Shown here one piece after another: positions 1-11,065 of a DNA stretch of 64,000 nucleotides; position 1 is the first letter of the stretch, and each line of letters starts with the position of its first letter. Source of the stretch: Brugia malayi (Eukaryota; Nematoda; Chromadorea; Rhabditida; Onchocercidae); the NCBI RefSeq assembly GCF_000002995.4, contig NW_025062476.1, forward strand, positions 7,119,001-7,183,000, read 5' to 3'. The notes below the pieces were generated by a model. The model did no database searches. It had not been told where the DNA came from and saw only the letters and a program-made list of their open reading frames with translations. Position numbers and translations under genes: made by a program.

Positions 1-665
1 CTGAAATTTTACTTCAAAAAGACGAATGATATTTGGATGATGAAGTTGTTCCATTGTTTTTATCTCATTTGCTAATAATTTTTTCGCCTTTTCATTCATC
101 GCAGATTTATCCATAATTTTCATTGCAACTTTTTCTGTAATTAATTGTTGCCACCAAAGTGATTTCATTTGTTTTCTTATGATAATTGTTATAACAATCA
201 CTAGATTATTATTATTATTATTTTCCATCATCATTATTCTTTTTCATCTTTAATAGTTCATTAATTTATAATTTAAAATTTCAAACATTTACAACATCTA
301 AAAACCAACCATTTGTTAAGGAATGTATGCCAAGATTAACTTTCGAAAAATTTCCTGAGCCAATTTCTTCACAAATATTATAAAAACCAATACGCTGGCC
401 AAGTGCTATTTCCTAAATGCATTAAAAATCATTATCAAAAAAAAAAAAAAAATGGAGTAATAAATTGTAAAAGGAAAATTTCCTTTTTTAGATTATAATT
501 TTTTAAGTCGAAAAATACTGTTACAATATATGTTTGTGTCAATAAAAACATTTATTAATTTTGCTGAAAAAAAATTTTTTAATGAAAATTTCCATGAATT
601 TAAACCTTTTGGATTGTGGGATCATTAGCAAGTTTATCAAGCATTGATTGATATGTTTTTTTCAT
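1..665 (-). CDS. NIM1K: NIM1-like SNF1/AMPK-related Ser/Thr kinase, N-terminal part (runs off left edge)
   Basis: Three exons on the minus strand are visible: 606-665 (starts with ATG at 665-663), 310-412 and 1-134. The last continues beyond the window. The junctions are in phase: 606|412 in phase 0, and ACAAATG|gttggt joined to ttacag|AAAAAG in phase 1. The product begins with a short leader. It then shows the N-lobe of a protein kinase: the glycine loop GSGNFSKV, the VAMK lysine (VAMKIMDKS) and the helix-C/strand-4 stretch LLANEIKTMEQLHHPNIIRL. The run from EIALGQRIGFY through IRLFEV follows vertebrate NIM1 closely from memory. NIM1 is a poorly studied kinase of the AMPK-related branch. The catalytic HRD and DFG motifs lie outside the window, so activity cannot be judged. 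A related kinase (SIK, MARK, NUAK) is possible but fits the stretch before the glycine loop less well. Confidence 0.78.
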
Positions 666-668
666 CGT

Positions 669-749
669 TCAACATTGTGCTATGACTGGTAAAGATCGTT
701 GAATATTTGAATATTGACAGAGTGTTAGCAAATTGTTTTCGGTTTTCAT
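669..749 (-). other. In-frame upstream ORF just before the NIM1-like start
   Basis: A 26-codon ORF (ATG at 749-747, TGA at 671-669) lies in the same frame as the kinase and ends one codon before the kinase ATG. It sits downstream of a good acceptor (ATTCAG, 770-765). If that acceptor takes a spliced leader or an upstream exon, this ORF would be in the 5' leader of the kinase mRNA. It may act as a translational damper. Alternatively the TGA may be a real or assembly-derived break in a longer N-terminus. Confidence 0.4.
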
Positions 750-2384
750 TTTGCATATTTCATTCTGAATAATTCTTAATTATAATAATAATTTTAGCAA
801 TTACACTGTAAAAGTAATTTGTGAAAAACTTAATTATGAAATAATGCTTGAATAAATTAAGTAATTAATTTGTATTAAAAAATACTTCATCATAGAACGA
901 TAATAGCAATTATATTTTTCGTAATATTTTAATTGATATAATTTTTATATCAAATGTGAATTCATATTTTAATAATTTTAATAGCACTTCAGAAAATGAA
1001 AAATAACGAAAAACTTTTGTTTTTTATTTTATAAATATGGCTTTTTCATTTTTTTTTTTATTACATACATATTTTTTTGAAAGTAAAAGATTTATTTTCT
1101 TGTTTTTTTTCCTTCTTTGTGGATAACCCAATTTCATTAAAGTATTAAAAAGATTAAATAGATACGCACGAAAAGAAAGGAAAAAAAGTAGGAAAAACAA
1201 AAAGAATTTAAGTTCGTCAAAATTCAAAAACAAAATTTTAACGTAAGTAAAAATTTATTGTTACAAATGGAAGAAAAGGAATAGGAAATAATTTCCCAGC
1301 AGCTACTATATCGAATTTATTACAACTTTTTATTAAAAAAATGATAATATTTTTAGTTAAGAAATTCCATTTCTGAGAAGAGTCAAATGTGTTAGAATTT
1401 AAAAGAAAAAAAATTGCATGAATGCAAATTCTAGTCTCAAAATATTAATTATTCCAATATTTAACTTATTATTTCGATTTATTAATATTCCAATGTATTT
1501 AATGTCATTCTAAAAATGATAATAAAATTTTATAATCAACTATTTTTTTTCTTTTTTTGTTTATAAGTATAATAAGAATTATTATATTCAGGTTTAATCA
1601 ATAGTAATTTAATCGATAATAATATTATAATCAGTAAATGATTTATTTTTACATGAAGTATTTGGAATTGACTGATAATCAAATAACTTATTGTAGCGAT
1701 CAGTGAGTCTATTGATTTGAAATATAATTTAGATAAATGTATCGATCATTATCATCAATCAATCTAGTATTGTTTGTCTGACAAATAAATTGATCATCTG
1801 TTGTTCTTAAAGGAGTTAAAAAATTTAATAAAAAAAATTTTTTGCAGTTGCAATTTAATGTTTTAAAATTAAGAGGCTATCAATTATTTATGAAAACTTT
1901 GAATATCAAATATTATCAATATTATTGCTATTACTCCGCTATTTTTTGAAATATATTTCAAACATTTTAATATGTTTCTTACATCAAACAGAAGAATAAA
2001 AAATCAAATAAATTTCTTTTTTTCTTCTTTACACTTTTTTCTCCTTTACTTCTGAAAGGTAAACAACGTTTTTCTGTTTTGCTTCCGTACGGTAAATAAT
2101 ATTTTCCTTTCTTTTTCTTTACAGCAAATACTACTTTTGTGTTTTACTGTTAACTTTATTTATCATATAAGGAAGTGAACAGAATTAGATAACAATTTAC
2201 TTCATAAAGCAATAATTTCATCTTTTTTGTCCTATTGTTAGCTTATCATATCATTTTCTACACTTTACGCCTTCGTTCTTTTTTTCTTTTTGTCAGTATT
2301 AATTTGAAATGGGTTCTGACTGTGAATGCAAACAATCATTAACTGATTAATCTGTTATATGGTAGCGATAATGATGATAATTAT

Positions 2385-2590
2385 GGTTTCATTTTATACC
2401 ATTTCTAAGCAATAAAAAGTATAAGAGCTTATCGATTATCAGTAAATAATTACCAATTATGAGTTAGAATAGAATAGTTAATTAGAATAAAATAGTCAAT
2501 CAGAATAAGTTAGTTATATCATTCTTATTTTATACTATTTATTTGCAATAAACGCATATAATAACTTACCCATTGTCAGTGAAATAATAT
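2385..2590. repeat. Diverged direct repeat with an 18-bp tandem core
   Basis: A stretch starting near 2387 (TTCATTTTATACCATTTC, then AGCAATAAA and a TTATCAGT-type end) recurs diverged near 2520 (TTCTTATTTTATACTATTT, GCAATAAA, TTGTCAGT). The two are about 135 bp apart. Between them (about 2462-2520) lie roughly three units of about 18 bp built on GTTAATTAGAATAAAATA. Confidence 0.5.
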
Positions 2591-4249
2591 CAATATTAAA
2601 ATTTTTAATGAAATATCTGAAAAAGAGAGAAGGACGAGTGCAAATGAAAGAAGTGATGATTATAGTTTTTCATAGTTGATATGTTTGTTAATATTAACGA
2701 AATGAATTCAAATGAAAAATTCGATGAGTAAAAGCAAGCAATAAGATATGCTTTCCACTCTATTCTATTAAAATCTTAAATATTTATCACGAAAAAAAAT
2801 TTTTTTTTTCCTTTTCTTTTTTCTTTTCATCATTTTCATCATTCTTTAATTCATTTCTTTTCTTTTCATTTTCTTTTATTTTTTTTTTCTTTTCATTTTC
2901 TTTTATTATTATTATTTTTTAATCGTAATATCATCATTTATACCCATTTATGTTCTTTGCTAAACATTTTCAAATAAAATTAATACGTTTGAGAAAAAAA
3001 AAAAAAAATTCATGTCACTGATTGACTGATTAATTACGTACTATACAGGACTAATAAATGATGCTAAAACGACTTTGAAAAACTGAAAGTGATTCAATTA
3101 AAATTAAAGTGTTGAAAATAACAACTTGCGGAAAGATTCATCATTCCTGCATAATAATAAGTAAGTTTAAAAAAATTGGCAAAAAAACGAAATTAAAATT
3201 TGTAAAATTTTATCATAATCCTTTACTAGTATTTGTCTTTTCAAGTGCAAAAATTAACCGATTTTAAAATTTTAGCTACGTAACTTAATTAGTTAACTTA
3301 TTTTCGAAACAAATTACTTTGCTATGTCGTAAAATGGGAACAATTTGATTGATATTTTCATGCTTATAAAATTTTACCATTTCTAAAAAAATGTGTTTCG
3401 AATGTTTAAATTAGGATATTGAATAAATTAGCGTTTGCAATTGAACAGATCAACTCTAAATTTGGATAAATCAAAAAAAAAAAAAAAAAAACAGAGCTAT
3501 AATGATTAATTATTATAGCATGAAATCAATATCGCATATCTATTTATTAATTTATTTCATTTTTAAAAGATTGAAAGATTCAGGTTAATGAAATTCGCCG
3601 GAATATAATGGTATAATATATAGATCACTTATTTAAATTAATCATAACAACTGTGAAGTGTGAAATTACTATTAATAATGAGAAAATGAAATTGCTAATA
3701 CCTTCTGGTTTTAATAATGAAACAATCTAAACACTGTTAGAAATTTCTTCTTAAATTTCAATTCATCACTGCATAATTTAATATTTCTTTTTTCTTTTTA
3801 ATTTTACATTTTATATCATTTCTAATTTTTTCAATCTTATTAATTTCCTGTGTCACTAAAGATATTCGAGCGTTTTCTAAATGTCAATTTAAAAAAAAAA
3901 AGGATTAATCAAATAATTTTGAAATATGTACTTCTAAGTAATATCAGAGAAAATTTTACTTTCAATTTAAAAATTGTCACAACTATTAACATTTACTGAA
4001 CTCTAGCTTATATTTGCTTGAAAATTTGAAATTTTAGATGTTTCAAAATTTATTTTGTTGATTTTAAAAAATAAATTATATATGATTTTCAATAATCCAA
4101 TATTGTCGTAACTGTTTCATCAAAAATTCATTTGCTGACTTCAAATGCTCATTTTTTCTTATGAAAATGCAAAATGAATTTAATCGATAATTGCAGTAAA
4201 TTGAGAGCAACAAGGAAAAATTTACAACTTGCGGTAATCAGTAATTAAA

Positions 4250-4785
4250 ATGAATTAATTATACCAATAATGAATATGAATGATGATTGAAATGAATATG
4301 CAGCAATGAAAATGAATTTACTACATGCAAAGTGAAATGAATTGACGGCAATTTTAAATTTAAATTAATTTGTAATAATTGAAATGAATTCGCACTAATC
4401 AAAATGAAATTTTGAGGAATTGATATAAACTCATAGTAATCAATGAAAATGAAAAACACTGTTCAAATAAGTTCTAAAGCGATCAAAATAAATTGGTGAC
4501 AATTCAAATGAATTAATAGTGGTCGGCAATTAAAAATTAAAAAAAAAAAAAAAAAAACAAACAAGCTATCATTTAGAAAAGTTAAATCAAATAGTAATAA
4601 AAATAAATTCAATATGATTGTACAGAAATTAAAAGAATATATATATTTGCTTATTTAATTTTCTAGCTTATTTCAGCAAGTGTATTGCAAATAATTGAGA
4701 TTGAAAATTTTTCATTGTTTACTTGCCTTCATGAGGCAAATGTAAGCTCTTGTTTCAAATTTGAATAAAATTTCATAAGCACAAA
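4250..4785 (+). repeat. Dispersed repeat cassette, copy 1
   Basis: The left part (about 4250-4530) is an irregular tandem array of about 20-25 bp units built on AATGAATT, a spacer and AAT, ending in poly(A). The right part (about 4683-4785) is a distinct tail: ATTGCAAATAATT, TTTCATTGTTT, then a small hairpin TTGCCTT-catg-AGGCAA, then AAATTTGAATAAAATTT. The same order of parts, in the same orientation, recurs at 10590-11065 on the other side of the hyaluronidase gene. Confidence 0.65.
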
Positions 4786-6184
4786 AGTTATCACATGAAA
4801 AGCTTGATTAAAAAGCATAAATTACTCGTAGTTGTTGATTAATTTCTTTGATACTTCTAATAGTTCAGTTCTTTCATCTTTGCTTTCAAAATTTAATTCA
4901 AGAAACTCCGAATTTAAAACAATAATATTTCTTATTGATAGCAATTAAAATTGAATGAAATGTTTCATTCAATTTGAAATCTTCACTAAATTTTGACAAC
5001 TATTGGTAATCAGTTATGAAATCATTTATCATTTTTTTATCATTCATGAAAATAAATGCTGGGATACAAGAATTCACACTTAATTTATTATTTAAAATTA
5101 CAATAAAATAATTAAAATATTGCAAATATCAAACGGGTTTAAATCTTTTTTTCTTGCGTCATGAAACTTTTTTATTTGTAAAATTTTTATCCACCATCCT
5201 GAATATCTGATTATTATTAGACGAACACCAATGTCAATACTGTTATCAAAATATAATGTATTCGGTTTGTTTAATCATTTTATCATTTTTTATTATCAAC
5301 ACAAAAAATACTTCTGCTTTCGTCAAAAATTTTATTGTTCCTAAAAAAAAAAAATATCTGTTAAAGACAGAGACGCCATATCAATAATAAGAATGATATG
5401 GTTTTAAACAGGGTTTGATACATCTCATTATCAATGAAGATAAGATGTAAATAAAAATAGAGCAGTATTAGTACTTAATTACTTATTTACTTATTTATCA
5501 TTCTCTGATATTTAATTACTTTAGCCAATGGAAATGAAGCATGAAAGAAATATATTAATTATTGAATTTAGATCATTTGGGATGTATGAATAAATGATAA
5601 AATTATAAAGTTCTCTTTTCGCTTTTTGAAGTCATAAAATAATTGTCGAATAATTGAAATAAATAAAAAAGTTTCGGACGCATAATTTTTCTTCATTTTT
5701 TGCAACTGATAATTTATTTCGATGTTTTCGAAATGTTTCATATCTATCAACTAATCAAACTATTAAATTTTTTAAAAAATTGGTTTGAAATGAGAGCAGC
5801 TGTTTATTTATAACTGATTTAAGCAAACCTTTCACATATTTTTGAACAATGATTTTATTGTGATGGTAATATCATTTTGAAATTAAAGTAAGACAAAAAA
5901 GGAGATCATTTAAATAAAAAATTGCATTTTTCCATCAATTTTTTATTACTGATTAATGAAATATTATATTTATGATCATAAAGCTAAATACAGTAATTCG
6001 TGGAATAAGTTTGATTATAACGAAATTATATTTCAAAAAAATACATTCAAATTGTAGGAATAAAAAATTCAGTATATCGAATTAAGCAAATTTCATTTTT
6101 AAATAATTCAGCAATAAAACAAAACTTTCAAAAATGACTCGACTTTAACCTTATAAGTTGATACTGAAGTGTAAAATTGATACA

Positions 6185-6340
6185 TTCAATAATAATAATA
6201 ATGAGAAGAAGAATGATAATAATTGATAATAATAGTGAATATAAATATGATATAATGATTTTAATAATAGATAATAATAAAAATATGATAATATAAATAA
6301 TAATAATAGCAATGATAATAATAGAAATAACAATAAATAA
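6185..6340. repeat. Degenerate AAT/GAT trinucleotide array
   Basis: About 150 bp of AAT and GAT triplets with interruptions. It produces long Ile/Leu ORFs on the minus strand that should not be taken as genes. Confidence 0.75.
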
Positions 6341-7455
6341 TGGTGAGAAATGAAAACTTACTGCATAACAACAAAATTCACCTAATTTTATCACAAAATT
6401 ATTCAATTTACTCCCTACAATTTCAAAAATTAATTTCTTTTTCCAATTATTGAGTATTTTCAGAAATCGGACAGCGATAAAAAATGAATTTCTTATTGTC
6501 GAATTTTACATTAAATTTTACCATAAATTAGCTATTCTCAATTATATTTAATGGCAGAAAACAAAAGTGAAAATTTTTGAAAATTTTGTATAATGACTGA
6601 AGTTAATTTTGTTTTCACTTTAACATTGTTGAAATATGTAAATTCAATAAAATCCTCTTTAATGACCACTGAGATTATCGATGAAAGTAGCAAAATAATT
6701 TGTATGAAATTATTTGTCGAAAGTTTCACCAGAATGATCGAAACAAAAAGATAAATTTAAGCTGTTTAAACAAATTTAAAAACAATTAAATTTATTCCCA
6801 AAATATTTTCAAATCATCAATTGTACTATATGTTTATAAAGAAGTAAAAATTACGATAAGATTCATTAGTTTGCGCTAAATTTTTTTGTTCATAACTTTT
6901 TCACTTTTAATATAATCATAATGATTATTTCAGTTTTCCAGTAAAAATCATTAATATTTCATATGAAATATCGTTCAAGTATGATTAATTCTAATTTGTG
7001 AATTAAATGTTTGATAAAATTTCCAAAAATTAAATCTAAAATTTGATTTAATGTTCATCACATTTTTTTTATTTTTATTTATTTATTTTTTTTAGAAACA
7101 AACATTTTTTAACGAAAATTCAAATTTCAAAGTCTTCCCACACAAACATATATTAGCAATTTGAACTTTTAATCATTAATGATCATAAAATATTTATTAA
7201 AAAAACTAGAAAAGCTGAAAGATTACAAATTCATTGATTACACTTTGATAATTTTTTTCCATATACGATATGATGTTTTTATTATTATGCAAACATTATT
7301 TCACAAATGAATAGGACGATATAAATGATTTGATATAATCATTTTAACTTGATTATATTATCTGTTCTTCGTATATTTACATTTAATGAAATTTAACAAA
7401 CAAAATTATCAATTCTATCATTTAATACAAAATAACTTTAGCTCTTATCGATTAA

Positions 7456-10437
7456 ATGAAGCATTTATTTGTCCAAATTTTACCCATCATTTGGTTGACA
7501 ACAGTTAATGGCCGTGAATGGAAAACATTTGAAGTTTGTTTTTTTTTTTTTCTTCTACAAAACAAAAATGAATTCAATTTAAAGTTTGCCAATTTTTATA
7601 AAATACAAATGAAATATTGTAATTTTGTTTTCGTTTTTTTAACTTAAAAGTATGGCGTTTGTCATTTAATTAAATTTTTATACCTAATATATGAATTGAA
7701 ATGTCATTTAATTAAATCTTTTTAATCATATATGTTTAGAAATAATAATTAGAATTTTGCATTAATTAGGTTCGCTGGAATGTTCCAACTCATCAGTGTA
7801 AGAATTGGTCAGAAATACAAAAACCGGAACATTACGGTATTCTCGTGAATGATGAATATAAATTTTACGGTAATGTTGTTGTTACTTTGTATGAGGAAAA
7901 ATTCGGTTTATATCCGTACTACAAAAATTATTCTAATCTATCATCGGCAGTTAATGGTGGCATTCCTCAGGTGAATAACGACCGTTGTTTTTTTTCATTG
8001 ACAGCAAAAATTAAGAAAAAAAAATTGAAAGGGTTATCAATTGAAATGATATCAGTGGAATGATATGATAATCTGTTTTTTTTTTGCACTCATCCTGAAA
8101 TTTATTTTAAAACAACTAAAACGATATGATACACATAATTGTTTGATATAATCTACTATTTTAACTTTCAATTTTTCATTGAAAATAAAGAGATCAGATT
8201 ACACCATTTATAAAAACAAATCAGTAGTAAATAAAATAAAAAACCAGAAAATTTTACAGAAAAATAATTCAATTATTTTAGTACTAATATTTTCATAAAA
8301 TTGAGAACATTTAATGAAATCGAAACATTCTTACAGTAATTAACTAAAAGAACGAAAAGAAAATGAAATTTATGAAGTGAAAAAATAAAAAAAATATAAT
8401 ATTTACTCAATTTACTAACTGAGACTATTTCTTTATTAATTATAAATTAATTTTAATAATGCACTAAAACTAATTCCTTTAGAATATATACATATTTTAT
8501 TTCATTGTTGTGATTTAAATAATCGTCTTTGTCGAAGAGAAAGTATAAAATACCTTCTCATTTCAATTCAAATATCACAATTTTATTTTTGTTTTTTTAT
8601 TTTTTTTAAAATTTTTTTTTTCAAATTTTTTATTTTATAGCGTGCTAATCTCACAGAACATTTGTTAAAAGTTGAAAATGACACAATAAATGCAATACCA
8701 AATGAAAATTTTGACGGTTTGGCTATAATTGATTACGAGAAATGGCGACCATTATATGAGCATAATTGGAGTACAAAACGAATTTATCGAAATGCATCGA
8801 TAGATTATGTTAAGGAAAGATATGAAAATATTACTCAGGAAAATGCTACATCAATTGCTATAAAAGAATTCAATGAAGCAGCAATGTAAATAATAATAAT
8901 TTTATCAAGTTTTAAATTAAAGAAAAGCAAAAACGAGAAAGAGAAAAAAAAATTTTTATATTTAAAGAAACAAAAAATTAAAATTAAAAGTTTATTTATT
9001 AATAATAATCATTTAAATAAACTGTATTTCAGGAAATTTTTAACAGCAACTATTCGTGAAGTGAAAAGAATTCGACCTAAAGCGCTTTGGGGTTTTTATG
9101 GAATGCCATTTTGTAATTACAGCGCAGGAATAAATGGTACTGTAGCATGCGGAGAAGTATATGAAGAATTTAATGATCGGTTAGCAAAATTAAATTTTCG
9201 TTTTTTTTTTTTTTTTTTTTTTGATTAGCTAATAAAAATTTTTTGCGAAAATTTATCGGAAAATGTAAAATAATACAAAAAATTATCATTAACTCCTACT
9301 TACAATTCTTTTTTTTTTTCGCTTTTATCTCCTTTTTAAATAACTTCTGGCGATGAAATAATTCATATATTCTTTAATAAAATTGCAATGTTTATTACAT
9401 TCTGAACTATCTGTTTTTTCTTTTATTCCTTCTAAAGTTTTTATCTTTTTGAGAAAAAATAAAAAAAGGAATGTTTAAAAATAATAATTAAGTGAAAAAT
9501 TTTTTACAAAGAAATTATACAGACTAAAACCATTGTATATGGAAGCTACCGCTCTTTATCCATCAATTTATCTACCAAGAAGGAATAGTGGTGCTGGTGG
9601 TTGCTTATATGTCACTTCAGTCCTTCAAGAGGCTAAACGTTGCGCGGAAAAACTGAAACCAAGCGTACCAATATTTACATTCATTGGATTTGAATATTTT
9701 CCATTAAATCTTACTGATCCATTTTATACCGAAGTAAATTGATTATACTGTGAATTTATTTCTTTTAATTAATCAATTCAAATTTAAAAAATTTGTTTTG
9801 GTTGCATTATAATTTTTGCATTCTAATTTACTCATTCAAAATGTTAAAATCATAATTCTTTTCTCTTTTTAAAAATTTCAAAAAATTAAAAAAGGGAAAA
9901 ACTTTATTGCTAAAAAAAAAATGAATGTATCAAATTTGCAGCAAGATTTATTCAATTCACTGCATAGATCATTTGATATGGGTATCCAAGGTGCTATCAT
10001 TTGGTCAACATCCAAAGATATGGCAAATCGATGCCTTAGTATCGGAAACTATATTCGTGATCATCTTGGTCCTGAGGTCGAAAATTTGAAAAAACTTAGT
10101 GAAATTTGTGATAATGCTAAAACGAACAGGTAAGTGGTTAAATCAATTTTTCATTGATTGCATTAAAATTATTAGTATAAGAATTTTCTGCTAAATTTTA
10201 TTCCTTTTTTTGCAATTTCTTATATTAGATGTAGTCGCAATATAAGTAAAATGAATGAAACTAGAAGAAATAGAAATTATTTTCAGGATTACTGCAAATT
10301 ATACTCATGAACCTCTCTGTGCAATGAGAAATGGACTATATAAATATTGTCATAAGATAAACAAAAAGTGGGATCATTCTTTTTCAACTTCCATCGTTTC
10401 AACCTCTACTGTAACCAGCAAAAAAAAGGCTAAATGA
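7456..10437 (+). CDS. Secreted hyaluronidase / chondroitin hydrolase (GH56)
   Basis: Seven exons: 7456-7533, 7770-7970, 8641-8885, 9033-9179, 9523-9733, 9942-10129, 10287-10437. The phases all agree and give 406 aa. The enzyme hydrolyses hyaluronan or chondroitin in the secretory pathway or outside the cell; C. elegans CHHY-1, which prefers chondroitin, is the likely relative. A signal peptide is clear (residues 1-19, ending TTVNG). The GH56 landmarks are present: RWNVPTHQC near the N-terminus, NGGIPQ, and the catalytic pair in LAIIDYEKWRP (Asp124 and Glu126). Also seen are WGFYGMPFC with its partner Cys in VACGE, LYPSIYLP, and GAIIWSTSKDM with NRCLSIGNYI. About ten N-glycosylation sequons are visible. 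The C-terminal EGF-like part of mammalian enzymes is short and changed. An acceptor at 7440-7441 lies 14 nt before the ATG. A second possible 3' end is described under findings. Confidence 0.93.
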
Positions 10438-10516
10438 TAAAATTTCATGTATTTTTTAACTATCTAAAACTTTATTTGATATTTGCCCTTCACTTTGCTT
10501 TTTAATTCTTACATGC

Positions 10517-10522
10517 AATAAA
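10517..10522 (+). terminator. Poly(A) signal AATAAA of the hyaluronidase gene
   Basis: AATAAA lies 80 nt after the stop codon, a usual distance for a nematode 3' UTR. Confidence 0.55.
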
Positions 10523-10589
10523 ATTTGACTGAAATCAAAACAAACTAATGTCAGTCAGAAGGAAATGATTATAGCAAATAAGTTTAACG

Positions 10590-11065
10590 GTAATGGGAAT
10601 GAATTTATAGTAACCGAACTGAATTCATAGTTGCTATACCCAATTGTGAAATGTTAGTAATGTTAAACTGATAGTAATTTAAATTAAGAATGAAAAAAGA
10701 AAAAATCATGATAGCTGAAATGGCTCACTGACAAATAAATTTAATTTTGCTACGGAAGCAAATTCGCAGTGATTGGGAGGAATTTAATAGAGTGAAAATA
10801 AATTTAAATCACTTAAAATGAATTGTTGATAATTAAAATGAATTTTCAAATTGGAAATTAAAAGATATAATATCAAAAAAGTGGATAATAATTAAAAAAA
10901 TCCAGTACTGCGCACTGGTCAAATAATATATATTTCTTTTAATTAGCAGCATTGCAAATAATTATGACTGAATTTTATTATAAGAAATATTTCATTGTTT
11001 GTTTGCCTTTTTTAAAGGCAAATATAAACTATTTTAAATTTAAATAAAATTTTATGCAAAACCCG
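10590..11065 (+). repeat. Dispersed repeat cassette, copy 2
   Basis: Same layout as 4250-4785: irregular AATGAATT-based units (about 10590-10860), then a tail with ATTGCAAATAATT, TTTCATTGTTT, a hairpin TTGCCTT-ttttaa-AGGCAA and AAATTTAAATAAAATTT (about 10950-11060). Both copies have the same orientation. Tail identity is high enough to align by eye, but the arrays have drifted. Confidence 0.65.

Larger units (their letters stand above)
765..7455. other. Intergenic, 6.7 kb, no gene seen
   Basis: No exon chain with coding character was found on either strand. ORFs of 60-90 codons here are runs of Phe/Leu/Ile/Tyr from AT-rich or ATT-repeat DNA and have no partner exons. The stretch holds poly(A)/poly(T) tracts, a diverged direct repeat near 2385-2590, a repeat cassette at 4250-4785 and degenerate AAT repeats at 6185-6340. 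The last few hundred bases should contain the hyaluronidase promoter, but no core motif is obvious. Confidence 0.6.

Noticed and set aside
669..671. TGA read as selenocysteine in the NIM1-like N-terminus
   Set aside because: No selenoprotein is known in this family and no hairpin element could be assessed because the 3' UTR is outside the window.
6128..6406. 92-codon Ile/Leu-rich minus-strand ORF
   Set aside because: It is the reading of degenerate AAT/GAT repeats; no splice partners and no domain.
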